From assembly GCA_013426755.1 (NCBI GenBank), contig AP019861.1, positions 1,953,271-2,017,270 on the forward strand: DNA of 64,000 nt. The letters run 5' to 3'. Made by a program: the position numbers and the translations under genes. A model generated the notes under the pieces. That model was not told the DNA's origin, did not search any database, and saw only the letters and a program-made list of their open reading frames with translations. This stretch comes from Spirochaetota bacterium. GTDB lineage: Bacteria; Spirochaetota; UBA12135; COTS27. The number at the start of each line of letters is the position of its first letter. Position 1 is the stretch's first letter. This document shows, in pieces, positions 1 through 9,662 of this stretch.

Positions 1-1
1 A

Positions 2-1462
2 AAATTTGCTCCCAAATTAGAAAATATTCGTGAAATGCACTTTCCAACCAGTACCGCACGCCTCAATCAAGCCCATTATGCCCTCGTTTATGAAGAACTC
101 TACGTACTCGAAGAAAAACTTGCAAAATTGCGTAAAAAAAATATCAGCGGCAAAGAACCTAATAGATACCCCAATCAAAATGCCCTAACTAAACTCACAG
201 CAGAGATGGACTTCACACTCACCCATGAACAATCAAAAGTTCTAAAAGAAATCGTAGGCGATATGGCATCAGAAAAGATCATGCAACGACTAGTACAAGG
301 CGAAGTAGGAAGCGGGAAAACACTTCTAGCCGCTCTATCTATGTATTACGCACACAGCAATGGCTACCAATCAGCCCTAATGGCACCAACCGAAGTACTC
401 GTTCAGCAACACATGAAATTTTTTGAGAAATTTTTTGCTAAATATTCGATTCCGATTGCAATGTTAGCCGCGCCCCAAAATGCCCCAAAGGAAATTCGCG
501 AAAAAGCCACCTACATCATCCGCCACCACCCCAACGCAATGATCCTAGGCACCCATGCCCTCATCCAAAAAAAAGTCGTATTCCCCAATCTAAAATACGT
601 CATCATTGATGAGCAGCACCGTTTTGGCGTCGATCAAAGACAAGCCATCATGGAAAAAGGCGACCGCGCAGACTTTTTATCCCTAAGCGCCACCCCCATT
701 CCACGTTCATTGTACTTGACGCTCTATGGAGACCTCGTCTCATCGAAATTACGCGAACGTCCCAAAAAAGCCATGACCATTCATACAAAGGTCATTCCAG
801 AAAGCGAGCGGGCACACGCTTACAAATTTCTCAAATACCGTGTTACCCGCAAACAAGAACAAGCTTATGTCGTTTTTCCAGTAATTGAAGAAAGTTCTTC
901 GAGTAGATTGCGTTCGCTTAATAAAGAATTTGAAACTCTTAAAAAGCAAGTCTTTACAGACATTGAGATTGCATTTATTCACGGAAAGATGAAAGCAAGT
1001 GAAAAAGACGGACTTATGGAAAAATTTTACAATGGAACTATTCGTGTTCTATTTGCAACAACCGTATTAGAAGTCGGAATTGACCACCCCAATGCAACCG
1101 TGATCATCATCGAATCAGCCCACCAATTTGGATTATCACAACTCCATCAATTGCGCGGGCGAGTCGGCAGGCATCTTAAAGAAGGCTATTGCTACCTGGT
1201 AGCAGGAAGCGATATGAATGTTGAAACATATGGACGCCTGGAACAATTCGCTAATGTCAAAGATGGATTTAAGATAGCAGAACTTGATCTCAAAATTCGT
1301 GGTCCGGGTGAGCTTATCGGTCTTAAACAATCAGGACTGCCACCACTTAAAATTGCCGATCTCGTTAAAGACGAAGAGATCCTCATTGCTGCTAGAAAAG
1401 CCGCTTACGCACACACTTTTAATGACGAAGTAGAAAATGACGAAGCAGAATATTCTTCTTAA
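2..1462 (+). CDS. recG: ATP-dependent DNA helicase RecG, C-terminal part (5' truncated by window edge)
   Basis: RecG remodels stalled replication forks and branched recombination intermediates in the cytoplasm. The frame is open to the left edge, so the N-terminal wedge domain lies outside the window; the ATG at 35 is an internal methionine. Counting from it, the Walker A motif GEVGSGKT is at about residues 89-96, the DEQH box within DEQHRFGV at about 192, and SATPIPRSL follows. The C-terminal helicase half has LEVGIDHPNA and QLRGRVGRH (about 372). DEQHRFGV and the QFGLSQLHQLRGRVGR stretch separate RecG from other DExH helicases. It converges with aguA, 39 bases away. The C-terminus ends in an acidic tail. 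I see no frameshift in the visible part. Confidence 0.95.
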   Translation, partial: KFAPKLENIREMHFPTSTARLNQAHYALVYEELYVLEEKLAKLRKKNISGKEPNRYPNQNALTKLTAEMDFTLTHEQSKVLKEIVGDMASEKIMQRLVQGEVGSGKTLLAALSMYYAHSNGYQSALMAPTEVLVQQHMKFFEKFFAKYSIPIAMLAAPQNAPKEIREKATYIIRHHPNAMILGTHALIQKKVVFPNLKYVIIDEQHRFGVDQRQAIMEKGDRADFLSLSATPIPRSLYLTLYGDLVSSKLRERPKKAMTIHTKVIPESERAHAYKFLKYRVTRKQEQAYVVFPVIEESSSSRLRSLNKEFETLKKQVFTDIEIAFIHGKMKASEKDGLMEKFYNGTIRVLFATTVLEVGIDHPNATVIIIESAHQFGLSQLHQLRGRVGRHLKEGYCYLVAGSDMNVETYGRLEQFANVKDGFKIAELDLKIRGPGELIGLKQSGLPPLKIADLVKDEEILIAARKAAYAHTFNDEVENDEAEYSS

Positions 1463-1464
1463 AT

Positions 1465-1492
1465 AAAACTTCTTCTTAAATAAAGTTTTTTT
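1465..1492 (+). terminator. Possible weak intrinsic terminator after recG
   Basis: AAAACTT (1465-1471) pairs perfectly with AAGTTTT (1483-1489), and the T run continues to 1492. The 7-bp stem is AT-only, so it is weak, but its place just after the recG stop and before the convergent aguA gene suits a terminator. Confidence 0.4.
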
Positions 1493-1501
1493 ACAGCATT
1501 G

Positions 1502-3112
1502 TTAGTTAGGTTGTGATGACCGCAGAGCAGGCGGCAAGGGCGGTATTTTCATAAGACGGCAATGAAGACCTCCTCCTTCCCAGCTATGACTACGCCAATC
1601 GATCCAATGAATGCTGTACTTGGGGAATACTTCTTTAAAGATGGGTTCAATATGTTTTTCTTCATAATCTCTATCGTAGGAAGGCACGAGGAGTGTTGAG
1701 GCTACGGTTAGATAATTGAGATAACTACGTGGGAGGGCAATCAAGTTATTATCAGCATCATTGGTTTCTCGATAAAATGTTGGAGGTAGGGGAAGTGATT
1801 TTATATCGAGCGGAAATTGTCCTGCGGATAGGTGTAATGGGTTGAAGCAAGCTAATACCTGTTGATTAGCTGCTAAAATTTTATTAAGCAATCTCTCTTT
1901 TTTTGAGACTATTCTGCTATTGATTGGCTTATGGGTAGTGGTGGATGTATGATAATTGAATGCAGAGTCATTTATACGTGGAGGAAATGTATATGAATGC
2001 AAGGATTTCTCAGCCATAAGCACGGTGTGTGTATTGACGAATCTACAAATATTATCAATATGCCCATCTGTATCATCATCTGGCAGGCCAGTAGGCAAGA
2101 AGATAACGTGGTTTAATCCCAGTAGTTCCTTCAAAACAGAAGCCACTTCATGTTCTGTCAAGTAACCGTGAGGAGCTCTGTTATTCTGGCGACTTGCATT
2201 GAGAAGGACTGAGGCGGTTGTGAGTGCTAGCCCAGCTCCATTACATTCTAAAGCGCCGCCTTCGCAAATAAAATCTGTTTCAAAGATGAAGAAATCATCA
2301 TAACCTGCTAAGCTTCCTTGCCTAGCTAAGCTAAAAAGCCATTTTTTAGCGAGAGCTTGGTCGTGCTGGTGCGGATATTTCCTACCCCAGCCATTAAATT
2401 TAAAAATGACCGCTCCCCCGATAACCGAACCATAAGATTTATAAGCCTTATTATCATAGCTCCGTGTTAAATCATCATCAAGAGCCCTACACGGAATTGC
2501 CTGCAAGAAAATAGGTGCTGTGTCACGTAACCATATATCGTTATAGGGAATATGATGAAAGGATAGATTATCCTTAGATGCGGGTAGCGGTTTTTTATGG
2601 TATTTTGGATGAGAAGTGGGGTCTTGGAATTGTTCTAGTCTGCGGCGGCTGTGGCTGGTATGTGTTGCTAATTGACCTATAAGATGGTTAGGTGTTGCTA
2701 GCTGGTGATGAACGACGTGGAGGGGAATGCCTAAATCATAGAGTGTTTTTAATAGAACTGATGTTTCTTTTGTAAGGTTAGCCATGAATTCATTTCTATG
2801 TGAAGACCATTTATCCGACATGGGCTCTGGTTTTATGGATACTGGAGAGTCCGCTAGAGGTATTTTTTGCTCACGCGTGCTTTTTTTAGGCTTGATATTT
2901 TGATGACGTATGGAGGAAAACACGTTAGAACTCACTTGTGAATAATCACCCTCTGCGATCAATCCTATATGATGCTCTAAATGAGGAGTAGAGGGGGGCA
3001 CTGCGGCTGATTCCCATTCACCACTTACGGTGAGGCCTAGCGTCCGTGGTGTAAGAGATGCTTTACCTGAAAGAAGTTCGGCTACGGATACAAATTTTAA
3101 ATGAAGACGCAT
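1502..3112 (-). CDS. aguA: Agmatine deiminase (peptidyl-arginine deiminase family)
   Basis: Hydrolyses agmatine to N-carbamoylputrescine and ammonia, the first step of the agmatine route to putrescine. Core motifs of the guanidino-group-modifying fold are visible: DIWLRDTAPIF near residue 193, an ICEGGALECNG segment, DTDGHIDN near 350, and GGGLHC near 514-519 with the presumed nucleophilic Cys. At about 536 residues it is much longer than the usual 350-380; the extra length is a poorly conserved N-terminal region of roughly 110 residues and a loop after residue 370. The ATG at 3112 is preferred over the GTG one codon upstream (3115) because AAGGAG lies 8 bases before it. It lies 30 bases downstream of aguB on the same strand, so the two are very likely cotranscribed. 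Confidence 0.88.
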   Translation of the reverse strand: MRLHLKFVSVAELLSGKASLTPRTLGLTVSGEWESAAVPPSTPHLEHHIGLIAEGDYSQVSSNVFSSIRHQNIKPKKSTREQKIPLADSPVSIKPEPMSDKWSSHRNEFMANLTKETSVLLKTLYDLGIPLHVVHHQLATPNHLIGQLATHTSHSRRRLEQFQDPTSHPKYHKKPLPASKDNLSFHHIPYNDIWLRDTAPIFLQAIPCRALDDDLTRSYDNKAYKSYGSVIGGAVIFKFNGWGRKYPHQHDQALAKKWLFSLARQGSLAGYDDFFIFETDFICEGGALECNGAGLALTTASVLLNASRQNNRAPHGYLTEHEVASVLKELLGLNHVIFLPTGLPDDDTDGHIDNICRFVNTHTVLMAEKSLHSYTFPPRINDSAFNYHTSTTTHKPINSRIVSKKERLLNKILAANQQVLACFNPLHLSAGQFPLDIKSLPLPPTFYRETNDADNNLIALPRSYLNYLTVASTLLVPSYDRDYEEKHIEPIFKEVFPKYSIHWIDWRSHSWEGGGLHCRLMKIPPLPPALRSSQPN

Positions 3113-3142
3113 CACTACTACTCCTTAGGAAATGGGGCACAG

Positions 3143-4333
3143 CTAGGAAGAAAGAAGCGAAGCGTAAAGGTCTGGTCTGCGGTCATCCATTAACCCCCAA
3201 TGAGCACGAAATTTGCGTAATGCCCCAACATCAAACGTATAGGCAATGATACCAGGTTCTGTTTCACCCAATTTAGCAACAATACGTCCTTCATGATTAG
3301 TGATAAACGAGGACCCATAAAAAATTAGTGGTGGATCGTCTGCATGATGAAATGTATTTTTTGTGTGTTGCTCTGCTGTGGCGGTAGGTTTATGTGAAGG
3401 GCCTTCATATCCGATTCTATTAGCCGCTGCGACTGGAAGCATATTGGCAGCTGCATGTCCGCACATAACCTGCTGCCAATGAAATTTTGACGAATACCTA
3501 CAATAACTATGATTCCCATTAACTGGTCGCTCAGGTGAATGAAATGAGCTATGCTGCAGATATTCTCTTTCTTGCATATTACTAGCATTGTTACTGTGGC
3601 TAGTATTATTACTGTGGTTAATATTGTTACTGTTGTTATGTGCATCCATGCGCTCAATGTCTTCAATACCCTGTGGTACAATCGGTTCGCTACCGATGGC
3701 AGAGGGATAGAGCAAAAAGTCCGCTCCCTTGATAGCCATAATGCGTGCTGGTTCTGGGAACCATTGATCCCAGCAGATAGCCGTACCGATGGCTGCTTTT
3801 TCTGTGTGCCAGACTGGGAATACGTGCTGTGCGAGTGGTGTTTTAGTAGGGTTATCTAGCGAATCGGTGATGGGTGACTGAGTTGCCGAGTGGCTGTGGT
3901 TTGAATGCGGTTTTTTTTCTACGCCAGGTGAAAAATAGTACTCTTCTTCATAACCTATTCCATGTGGAATATGCATCTTTCTGTAAGACCCTGCTACAGT
4001 GCCCTTTTTAGTAATGAAGGCAAGAGTATTGTAAAATTTGCCCTGTGCGTGTTCAAAGAAACTGAAAGGAAGTGCCAATTGGTATTTTTTTGCTTTCGCT
4101 TGAAAAACATCAATATACGGATGATCGGCTAGCGAGCTACTCCATTGGAAATAATGCGGAGAGCGTACCCTAGGAAAATACGGAAATTCGAATAATTCTG
4201 GTAAAAGCAGTAAATCCGCCTTGAGTTCAGCTGCCCAATCAACAAATTTGAGCGCACGAGCAATATTGCTAGCACGATCAGTCTCAATTGCAAATTGTGC
4301 TACAGCAATCTTATAACTATGACTTTGCATCAT
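3143..4333 (-). CDS. aguB: N-carbamoylputrescine amidase (nitrilase superfamily)
   Basis: Converts N-carbamoylputrescine to putrescine, CO2 and ammonia, completing the pathway begun by the adjacent aguA product. The nitrilase catalytic triad is visible: Glu46 in LLLPELFEF, Lys119 in RKMHIPHG and Cys187 in AICWDQWFPEP. HWQQVMCGHAAANMLPV near 285-301 is typical of AguB. The family is usually about 290-300 residues; this protein has 396 because of two insertions, about 142-170 (His/Ser/Thr-rich) and about 222-283. The second contains an Asn/Ser/His tract encoded by an 18-base tandem repeat (see the separate entry). Both insertions fall between conserved blocks, so the active site appears intact. 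aguB is the first gene of an aguB-aguA unit on the minus strand. Confidence 0.9.
   Translation of the reverse strand: MMQSHSYKIAVAQFAIETDRASNIARALKFVDWAAELKADLLLLPELFEFPYFPRVRSPHYFQWSSSLADHPYIDVFQAKAKKYQLALPFSFFEHAQGKFYNTLAFITKKGTVAGSYRKMHIPHGIGYEEEYYFSPGVEKKPHSNHSHSATQSPITDSLDNPTKTPLAQHVFPVWHTEKAAIGTAICWDQWFPEPARIMAIKGADFLLYPSAIGSEPIVPQGIEDIERMDAHNNSNNINHSNNTSHSNNASNMQEREYLQHSSFHSPERPVNGNHSYCRYSSKFHWQQVMCGHAAANMLPVAAANRIGYEGPSHKPTATAEQHTKNTFHHADDPPLIFYGSSFITNHEGRIVAKLGETEPGIIAYTFDVGALRKFRAHWGLMDDRRPDLYASLLSS
3587..3640. repeat. 18-bp tandem repeat inside aguB
   Basis: Three imperfect 18-base units (3587-3604, 3605-3622, 3623-3640), each starting like attRttactgt on the plus strand. The period is divisible by three, so in aguB it reads as a six-residue Asn/Ser/His motif without breaking the frame. 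Confidence 0.85.
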
Positions 4334-5004
4334 CGATTCTCACGTCACATATTCATTCAAATCAGTATTGATCCGAATTGCATTGCTTAATATTCATCTA
4401 AATTGGGATTCTCAGCATTGATCTAAATTGTATTTCTCAGTAATATTCATGCAGATTGCGATTCTCTACTCCAAATTGCGATTCTCTACTCCAAACTGCA
4501 CTTCTCTGCTATCTGATCTTGTGTTATTTTTACCAGAGTACCACGATAAAAGTCGTTATAACACGGCTTAAAGCAGTACAATATTACCCTAATTACCATA
4601 GCGACTATCAAATCCTACCAAAGACGCCTAATTTAGCTTGCTTTTTATAAATGGTTTAAATAAATGGCTTGACTTATCATACAACACGTATTATCTTATT
4701 ATATATACCCTGTGTACATTGATGCTTATAAATCTGTCCCTATAAAAAACACCCTTGTGACTAAAAACGACATGTGAATAACTGCAACTTAACTGGACTT
4801 ATTCGAATAAATCCAATAAATTTTAGATAAAATTCATGTCAAATACCGTTAAATACACGTAAACCTACTATATAAAATAAAATAGCGAATGCACGTAGGC
4901 ACCAAATACCCAATATAAATACATAATGTGTGTAATAATACAGTAATACACATCATAATAAATACTCCTATATAGAAAACAAAGAGAATTTTTTTAAAGA
5001 AGTC
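4334..5004. repeat. Intergenic region aguB/rseP with 20-bp repeats
   Basis: A divergent intergenic region of 671 bases. At 4452-4511 there are three copies of a 20-base unit resembling caaattgcgattctctactc, preceded from about 4370 by looser copies of related sequence. A single match to the DnaA-box consensus TTATNCACA lies on the minus strand at 4773-4781. A short hydrophobic ORF at 4849-5058 on the minus strand overlaps rseP and was not accepted. Confidence 0.7.
4669..4697 (+). promoter_or_regulatory. Sigma-70-like promoter upstream of rseP
   Basis: TTGACT (4669-4674), a 17-base spacer, then TATCTT (4692-4697). The spacing is ideal and both boxes are one or two changes from consensus. It would give a leader of about 300 bases before rseP, so it may serve rseP-guaB or a small RNA. 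Confidence 0.35.
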
Positions 5005-6825
5005 ATGAACATTACACTTATCATCCTCATAGGTTTTACATTTATAATTTTTATTCACGAATTAGGGCATTTTCTAGCCGCGCGGCGTGTTGGCATAAAA
5101 GTAGAAGTGTTTTCTATTGGGATAGGGCCTAGGTTATTTACGTTATTTAAAGATTCGCAAGGCACAGAATATATTCTTTCTATCCTTCCTTTAGGCGGTT
5201 ATGTAAAAATGCATGGGCAAGACGACGTTCCACGTGCAGAAGCTGCGACCGAACCAGACAAAACAAGTTTCAAATCTAAAACAGCCCCCCAACGGCTTTT
5301 TGTTGTCTTAGCCGGTGTCGTTATGAATTTGCTTTCTGCTTACATTTTGATTGTGATCGCCTATACACTAGGGGTGGGATTCACCACCAATAAAGTAGGC
5401 TACGTAGAACCGCAAGCGCCTATCAGTACAAGCGATCTGAAAACAGGAGACGTCATCACCGCTCTCAATGGTCGTACCGTCAATAGCTTTGAAGACATTC
5501 TTACCATAACAGCGCTTACAGGTGCTAAAAAAGACATCCTAGTCACCGCTACCGCTAGCGATGGCAATAAACGGACATTCACAACACGCGGCTTTAAAAC
5601 AGAAGCGATTCCCGTCGCCCAATTAGGCGTATCTCCTTACGGAACAGCCACCATCAGAAAATTAACAACAGATTCACCTTTTTACAAAGCAGGACTCCGC
5701 AATGGCATGATCATAGAAAAAGTAGTCCTCACGCTAGCAAATGAAACGACCGCAGACGAAACGACCGCAGATAAAACAACGATTATCCGTAAAAGCGCCC
5801 AAGGTATCCTCAGTTTAATGACAAATCACCCCAATAAGCAACTCGACGTTTATATTTATGACCAAACATCCAATGTCGCTATCATCAGCAATGTGACGAT
5901 TCCACAGACCAATACCGTAGCACCAGGTTTTGAATTGGCAGCTGCAATCAATGTGACACCCAATTATCCCGCAGCGCAAGCAGGCATTGAGAATAACGAT
6001 GTTATTACGGCTATTGGTGATGAGCCTATTCGTAGTTTTACAGCGTTGCAGAAAACCATGCAGGAGTTAGGCGCAGTAACTTCCATCCCTATTACTGTAG
6101 AACGCAACGGGACTTCAATGGACTATGACGTTGCACCGATTTATGATGAAGGAAGTGAACGTTTTATCCTAGGCGTCACCCCTAGCTTAGGAGAAAGCAA
6201 TAGCCGTCGTGTCTCCTACGTCGATCCAGCCATGCTCGATCAAATCCCAGGTATTCGCGTAGACGATGCTCTCATCGATATCACAAAAGACAGTTTTGCT
6301 TGGAATGTAGAAGTCCTTCGCAATGATACAAAAATTGCTTTCAGTTACACAGATAGCAGTTTTCCTAAGAGCATCACAGGAATTCCAATTCCATTCACAG
6401 CAGGTGAAAAGATCATTAAGTACGAATTGCCAACGGCTATCTACAATAGTTTTGGCTTCTTTTACCGTGAGCTAGAAGAAGTGTATCTCTTTCTAGCGAG
6501 ACTTATTGGTGGAGTGCTACCGGCAACGACCATTGGCGGTCCGATAGCCATATTTGACACATTTCAAACGCTATCAGCAGTTAAAGGGTTCTCGTACTTT
6601 TTAATGCTGTTTGCCAAAATCAGTATTTCACTGGCTATTATCAATTTACTTCCCATTCCAGTGCTAGACGGCGGACATGCGGTATTTATTAGCTATGAAA
6701 TCATTCGCCGCAAACCTCCCCCTGAACAAGTCGTACGAACCATGAACATGATTGGGTTTATTCTGCTTATCGCCCTCATGGTCTTCGTCAATTATAACGA
6801 TATTATGCGTATTATCAATCGGTAA
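5005..6825 (+). CDS. rseP: RIP-type zinc metalloprotease RseP (site-2 protease, M50)
   Basis: An inner-membrane protease that cuts transmembrane segments, typically anti-sigma factors or signal-peptide remnants. The first membrane segment carries the zinc motif HELGH (His18, Glu19, His22), followed by FSIGIGPRL and the PLGGYVKMHG block. The third zinc ligand is in NLLPIPVLDGGHA (Asp near 555), and a final membrane segment closes the protein. The family is usually about 450 residues; at 606 this one has a long periplasmic part with at least two, probably three, PDZ-like units, recognisable from segments such as YPAAQAGIENNDVI. A duplicated 15-base unit at 5746-5775 encodes ETTAD repeats inside it. 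guaB follows 38 bases later on the same strand, so cotranscription is likely. Confidence 0.92.
   Translation: MNITLIILIGFTFIIFIHELGHFLAARRVGIKVEVFSIGIGPRLFTLFKDSQGTEYILSILPLGGYVKMHGQDDVPRAEAATEPDKTSFKSKTAPQRLFVVLAGVVMNLLSAYILIVIAYTLGVGFTTNKVGYVEPQAPISTSDLKTGDVITALNGRTVNSFEDILTITALTGAKKDILVTATASDGNKRTFTTRGFKTEAIPVAQLGVSPYGTATIRKLTTDSPFYKAGLRNGMIIEKVVLTLANETTADETTADKTTIIRKSAQGILSLMTNHPNKQLDVYIYDQTSNVAIISNVTIPQTNTVAPGFELAAAINVTPNYPAAQAGIENNDVITAIGDEPIRSFTALQKTMQELGAVTSIPITVERNGTSMDYDVAPIYDEGSERFILGVTPSLGESNSRRVSYVDPAMLDQIPGIRVDDALIDITKDSFAWNVEVLRNDTKIAFSYTDSSFPKSITGIPIPFTAGEKIIKYELPTAIYNSFGFFYRELEEVYLFLARLIGGVLPATTIGGPIAIFDTFQTLSAVKGFSYFLMLFAKISISLAIINLLPIPVLDGGHAVFISYEIIRRKPPPEQVVRTMNMIGFILLIALMVFVNYNDIMRIINR
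5746..5775 (+). repeat. 15-bp tandem duplication inside rseP
   Basis: Two copies of acgaccgcaga(c/t)(g/a)aa, 5746-5760 and 5761-5775, encode the TTADE/TTADK repeat in a periplasmic loop and keep the frame. Confidence 0.8.
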
Positions 6826-6863
6826 ACAGTCATTCGATCACTTATCGCACCACAGGTTCAAAA

Positions 6864-8357
6864 ATGGAATCCGCCAATTCTCGTTCATTTGCTGCCAGCC
6901 TGACTGAAGCGCTTACCTTCGATGATATTTTACTGACACCGCAAAACTCGGAGATTCTGCCCATTGAAACCACCTTAGAGACGCAATTAACCAAAAATAT
7001 CAAGCTCAGTCTCCCCATTCTCTCAGCTGCAATGGACACAGTAACCGAATCTAACGTAGCCATTGCGCTAGCGCGTGAGGGTGGAATCGGTATTATCCAT
7101 CGCAATCTTTCAATTGAAGAGCAGGTACGTGAGGTTAGAATAGTCAAACGGTCTGCACACGGCGTTTTAACAGAACCTATTACCCTAACACCAGCGACAC
7201 CGATTGCTAAGGCGATAGCACTGCTCAAAGAACACTCTATAAGCAGTTTTCCCATTATTGATGAAAATCAGTTACTGCAGGGAATTGTGACTAATCGCGA
7301 CCTTAGATTTGTTGAAGAAGACTTAGAAAAACCCGTTGCAACCGTCATGACAAAAGAAATTATAACTGTGTCCGAAGCGATCAGTTTGCTCCAAGCACGT
7401 AAGGTCTTCAAGGAAAATAAAATTGAGCAGATCGTGATTATGGACGCACAAAAAAAACTCAAAGGGCTTATCTGTCTTAAAGACTTGCTTAATGAAGAAA
7501 AATACCCCCTGGCTACGAAAGACTCATTAGGACGCCTTCGTGTCGGTGCAGCTTGTGGAACTAGCGATAACGAAATGAAACGCATTGAAGCGCTTATCGA
7601 AGCTGGCGTGGACGTTATCGTCATTGATACGGCACATGGGCATCATAAAAAGGTCTTAGACCTTGTTAAGACTGTTAAACGTGCTTTTCCTAAGATAGAC
7701 GTTATTGCTGGCAATATTGCTACGAGTGCTGCTTGTGAGGCGCTTATTGAGAGTGGTGCGGATGCTGTCAAAGTAGGCATCGGAGCAGGTTCTATCTGCA
7801 CGACACGTGTAGTAACAGGGGTTGGTGTTCCACAGATCACGGCTTTACATGCGGCTTTAATTCCTGCTAAAAAAATGAATATTCCTGTGATTGCGGATGG
7901 CGGCGTGCGTTTTTCAGGAGACCTCGCTAAGGCACTTGCGCTTGGAGCTGCTTCTGTGATGTTGGGGTCGATTTTTGCTGGAACAACCGAAGCCCCAGGA
8001 GAAACTTTTTTTCATAGAGGCAATGCTTATAAAGCTTATCGTGGAATGGGGAGTATTGCTGCGATGAAAAAGGGATCACGTGAACGTTATTTTCAAAAAG
8101 GTTATGATGAAACGAAGTTTATTCCTGAAGGCGTAGAAGGATCGGTGCCGCTTAAAGGACCTCTCTCAGAAACACTGTATCAAATGATCGGTGGTCTTCG
8201 TTCTGCTATGGGATATTTAGGAGCAAAAACCCTTAAAGAATTACAAGAAAAGGCTGTTTTTACAAAAACAACCCATGCAGGGCGCATTGAATCACACGTT
8301 CACGACGTGCAAATGCTACGCGAAGCACCCAATTATCGTAAAGAAGCACTATTCTAA
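6864..8357 (+). CDS. guaB: Inosine-5'-monophosphate dehydrogenase
   Basis: Oxidises IMP to XMP with NAD+, the committed step of guanine nucleotide synthesis in the cytoplasm. The protein is 497 residues, normal for the family. [14 protein letters not shown] opens the TIM barrel, two CBS modules interrupt it at about 100-220, and the catalytic loop GSICTTRVV places the nucleophile at Cys312. [26 protein letters not shown] and a flap containing RYFQ complete the active site. It follows rseP by 38 bases. The many ORFs on the opposite strand here are shadows of this gene. Confidence 0.97.
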   Translation: MESANSRSFAASLTEALTFDDILLTPQNSEILPIETTLETQLTKNIKLSLPILSAAMDTVTESNVAIALAREGGIGIIHRNLSIEEQVREVRIVKRSAHGVLTEPITLTPATPIAKAIALLKEHSISSFPIIDENQLLQGIVTNRDLRFVEEDLEKPVATVMTKEIITVSEAISLLQARKVFKENKIEQIVIMDAQKKLKGLICLKDLLNEEKYPLATKDSLGRLRVGAACGTSDNEMKRIEALIEAGVDVIVIDTAHGHHKKVLDLVKTVKRAFPKIDVIAGNIATSAACEALIESGADAVKVGIGAGSICTTRVVTGVGVPQITALHAALIPAKKMNIPVIADGGVRFSGDLAKALALGAASVMLGSIFAGTTEAPGETFFHRGNAYKAYRGMGSIAAMKKGSRERYFQKGYDETKFIPEGVEGSVPLKGPLSETLYQMIGGLRSAMGYLGAKTLKELQEKAVFTKTTHAGRIESHVHDVQMLREAPNYRKEALF

Positions 8358-8396
8358 GCGATACACTCTTCTAAACTGTATGTAGTATAGTAAAAT

Positions 8397-8478
8397 CTAT
8401 TCGCTAGCTGCGGTCACAGTCTGAGCGAATAGGTAAAAATCAATCTTAAAAAATAGCTTTTCTTTGATTAAAAGATTG
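8397..8478 (+). other. Two inverted repeats after guaB (possible transcription end)
   Basis: CTATTCGCT (8397-8405) pairs perfectly with AGCGAATAG (8424-8432), and CAATCTT (8441-8447) with AAGATTG (8472-8478). Neither is followed by a clear T run, so a terminator role is only possible. Confidence 0.4.
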
Positions 8479-8642
8479 CTAAATAGAGACTGCAAGACCG
8501 TAGAGATTGGGGATTGCAAGACAAGTTTTTTAAAAAATTTCTGTCCAAATTTATCTAAATAGCGGCAAAATGAATAGACAAGTGTATAATATTAATCATG
8601 ACATTATTAATGCTTTTATAATATAGAAGAGGGATTGTAACG

Positions 8643-9527
8643 ATGAAAGGCTGTTTCACTGCATTAATGACACCCTTTAAGAATGGGGCGATTGATTATG
8701 CATCATTTGAAAAACTGATTGCCTCTCAGATCGAGGCGGGCATAGATGGGATTGTTCCTTGTGGAACGACAGGCGAATCACCTACTTTGTCGCATCAAGA
8801 ACATAACCAGGTAGTCGAATTCACTATCACACAAGTTAAAAACAATTTTAACGGAGCTGTTAAGGTTATCGCAGGTACAGGTAGCAATGCCACCCAGGAA
8901 TCGCTTAATTTAAGTCGTCACGCAGCTAAATGTGGCGCCGATGGCTTATTAGTAGTCTCGCCCTATTACAATAAACCTTCGCAAGAAGGACTTTTTCACC
9001 ATTATAAAAGCATCATCGAAGCAGTTTCCTGTGAGATCGTTATTTATAACATCCCAGGACGTACTTCTGTCAATATCGACATTGAAACCTTCAAACGGTT
9101 AGCAACGCTTAAAAATTTCAATACCGTAAAAGAAGCCACTGGAAGCATTGATTTTGCAAGCAAACTTATCAATGCCGTACCTACGCTAGACGTTATTTCA
9201 GGCAATGATAGCCTCAATCTTCCAATGGCTAGCATTGGTGGTGTGGGCTGTATTTCGGTCTTATCAAATCTCTTCCCTAAAGAAGTCAAAAATCTCTTTT
9301 CGCTGTACAATTCAGGACATATCAGCGAAGCAACTAGCTTACATCACAAATTACTTCCACTTACCGAAGCACTTTTTATAGAAACCAATCCCGTTCCCGT
9401 AAAAACAGCAGCGGTTATGATGAAATTACTAGCGACAGCTGAGGTGAGATTGCCACTTGTTCAGCCCAGTCAAACCGTCTCGAAGCGCATTGCAGCGGAG
9501 TTAGAACGTTTAGCAGAGCTCAAGTAG
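8643..9527 (+). CDS. dapA: 4-hydroxy-tetrahydrodipicolinate synthase
   Basis: Condenses pyruvate with aspartate semialdehyde, the first dedicated step toward diaminopimelate and lysine. At 294 residues it has family-typical length. GTTGESPTLS carries the Thr-Thr pair of the catalytic relay, YNIPGRT holds the active-site Tyr, and Lys163 in VKEATGS is the Schiff-base lysine. SGNDSLNLPM is also typical. The start is supported by an AGAGGG ribosome binding site about 9 bases upstream. A TATAAT at 8585-8590 without a good -35 box is a possible promoter. lysA lies two genes downstream, and asd, which makes its substrate, is 44 kb away in this window. Confidence 0.96.
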   Translation: MKGCFTALMTPFKNGAIDYASFEKLIASQIEAGIDGIVPCGTTGESPTLSHQEHNQVVEFTITQVKNNFNGAVKVIAGTGSNATQESLNLSRHAAKCGADGLLVVSPYYNKPSQEGLFHHYKSIIEAVSCEIVIYNIPGRTSVNIDIETFKRLATLKNFNTVKEATGSIDFASKLINAVPTLDVISGNDSLNLPMASIGGVGCISVLSNLFPKEVKNLFSLYNSGHISEATSLHHKLLPLTEALFIETNPVPVKTAAVMMKLLATAEVRLPLVQPSQTVSKRIAAELERLAELK

Positions 9528-9662
9528 ATTACTTCTACGTTGATAAAATATTTCCATAAAACTTTTAGTCCCTTCAAATAACCTTAATGCAGTTCTACTA
9601 ACCTCTACCCGTCACTACTCCAATGACGCACTTATTTTTATAGGGATTACTAAGCTATTATT

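Noticed and set aside
749..1386. Minus-strand ORFs within recG
   Set aside because: They are shadows of a clearly coding plus-strand gene, without start signals or recognisable domains.
4849..5058. 69-codon minus-strand ORF with hydrophobic stretch
   Set aside because: It overlaps the rseP start, has no ribosome binding site, and its composition matches the AT-rich gap.
8358..8642. Lysine riboswitch before dapA
   Set aside because: No conserved lysine-riboswitch core was recognised; the region has two simple hairpins only. A covariance-model search would settle it.
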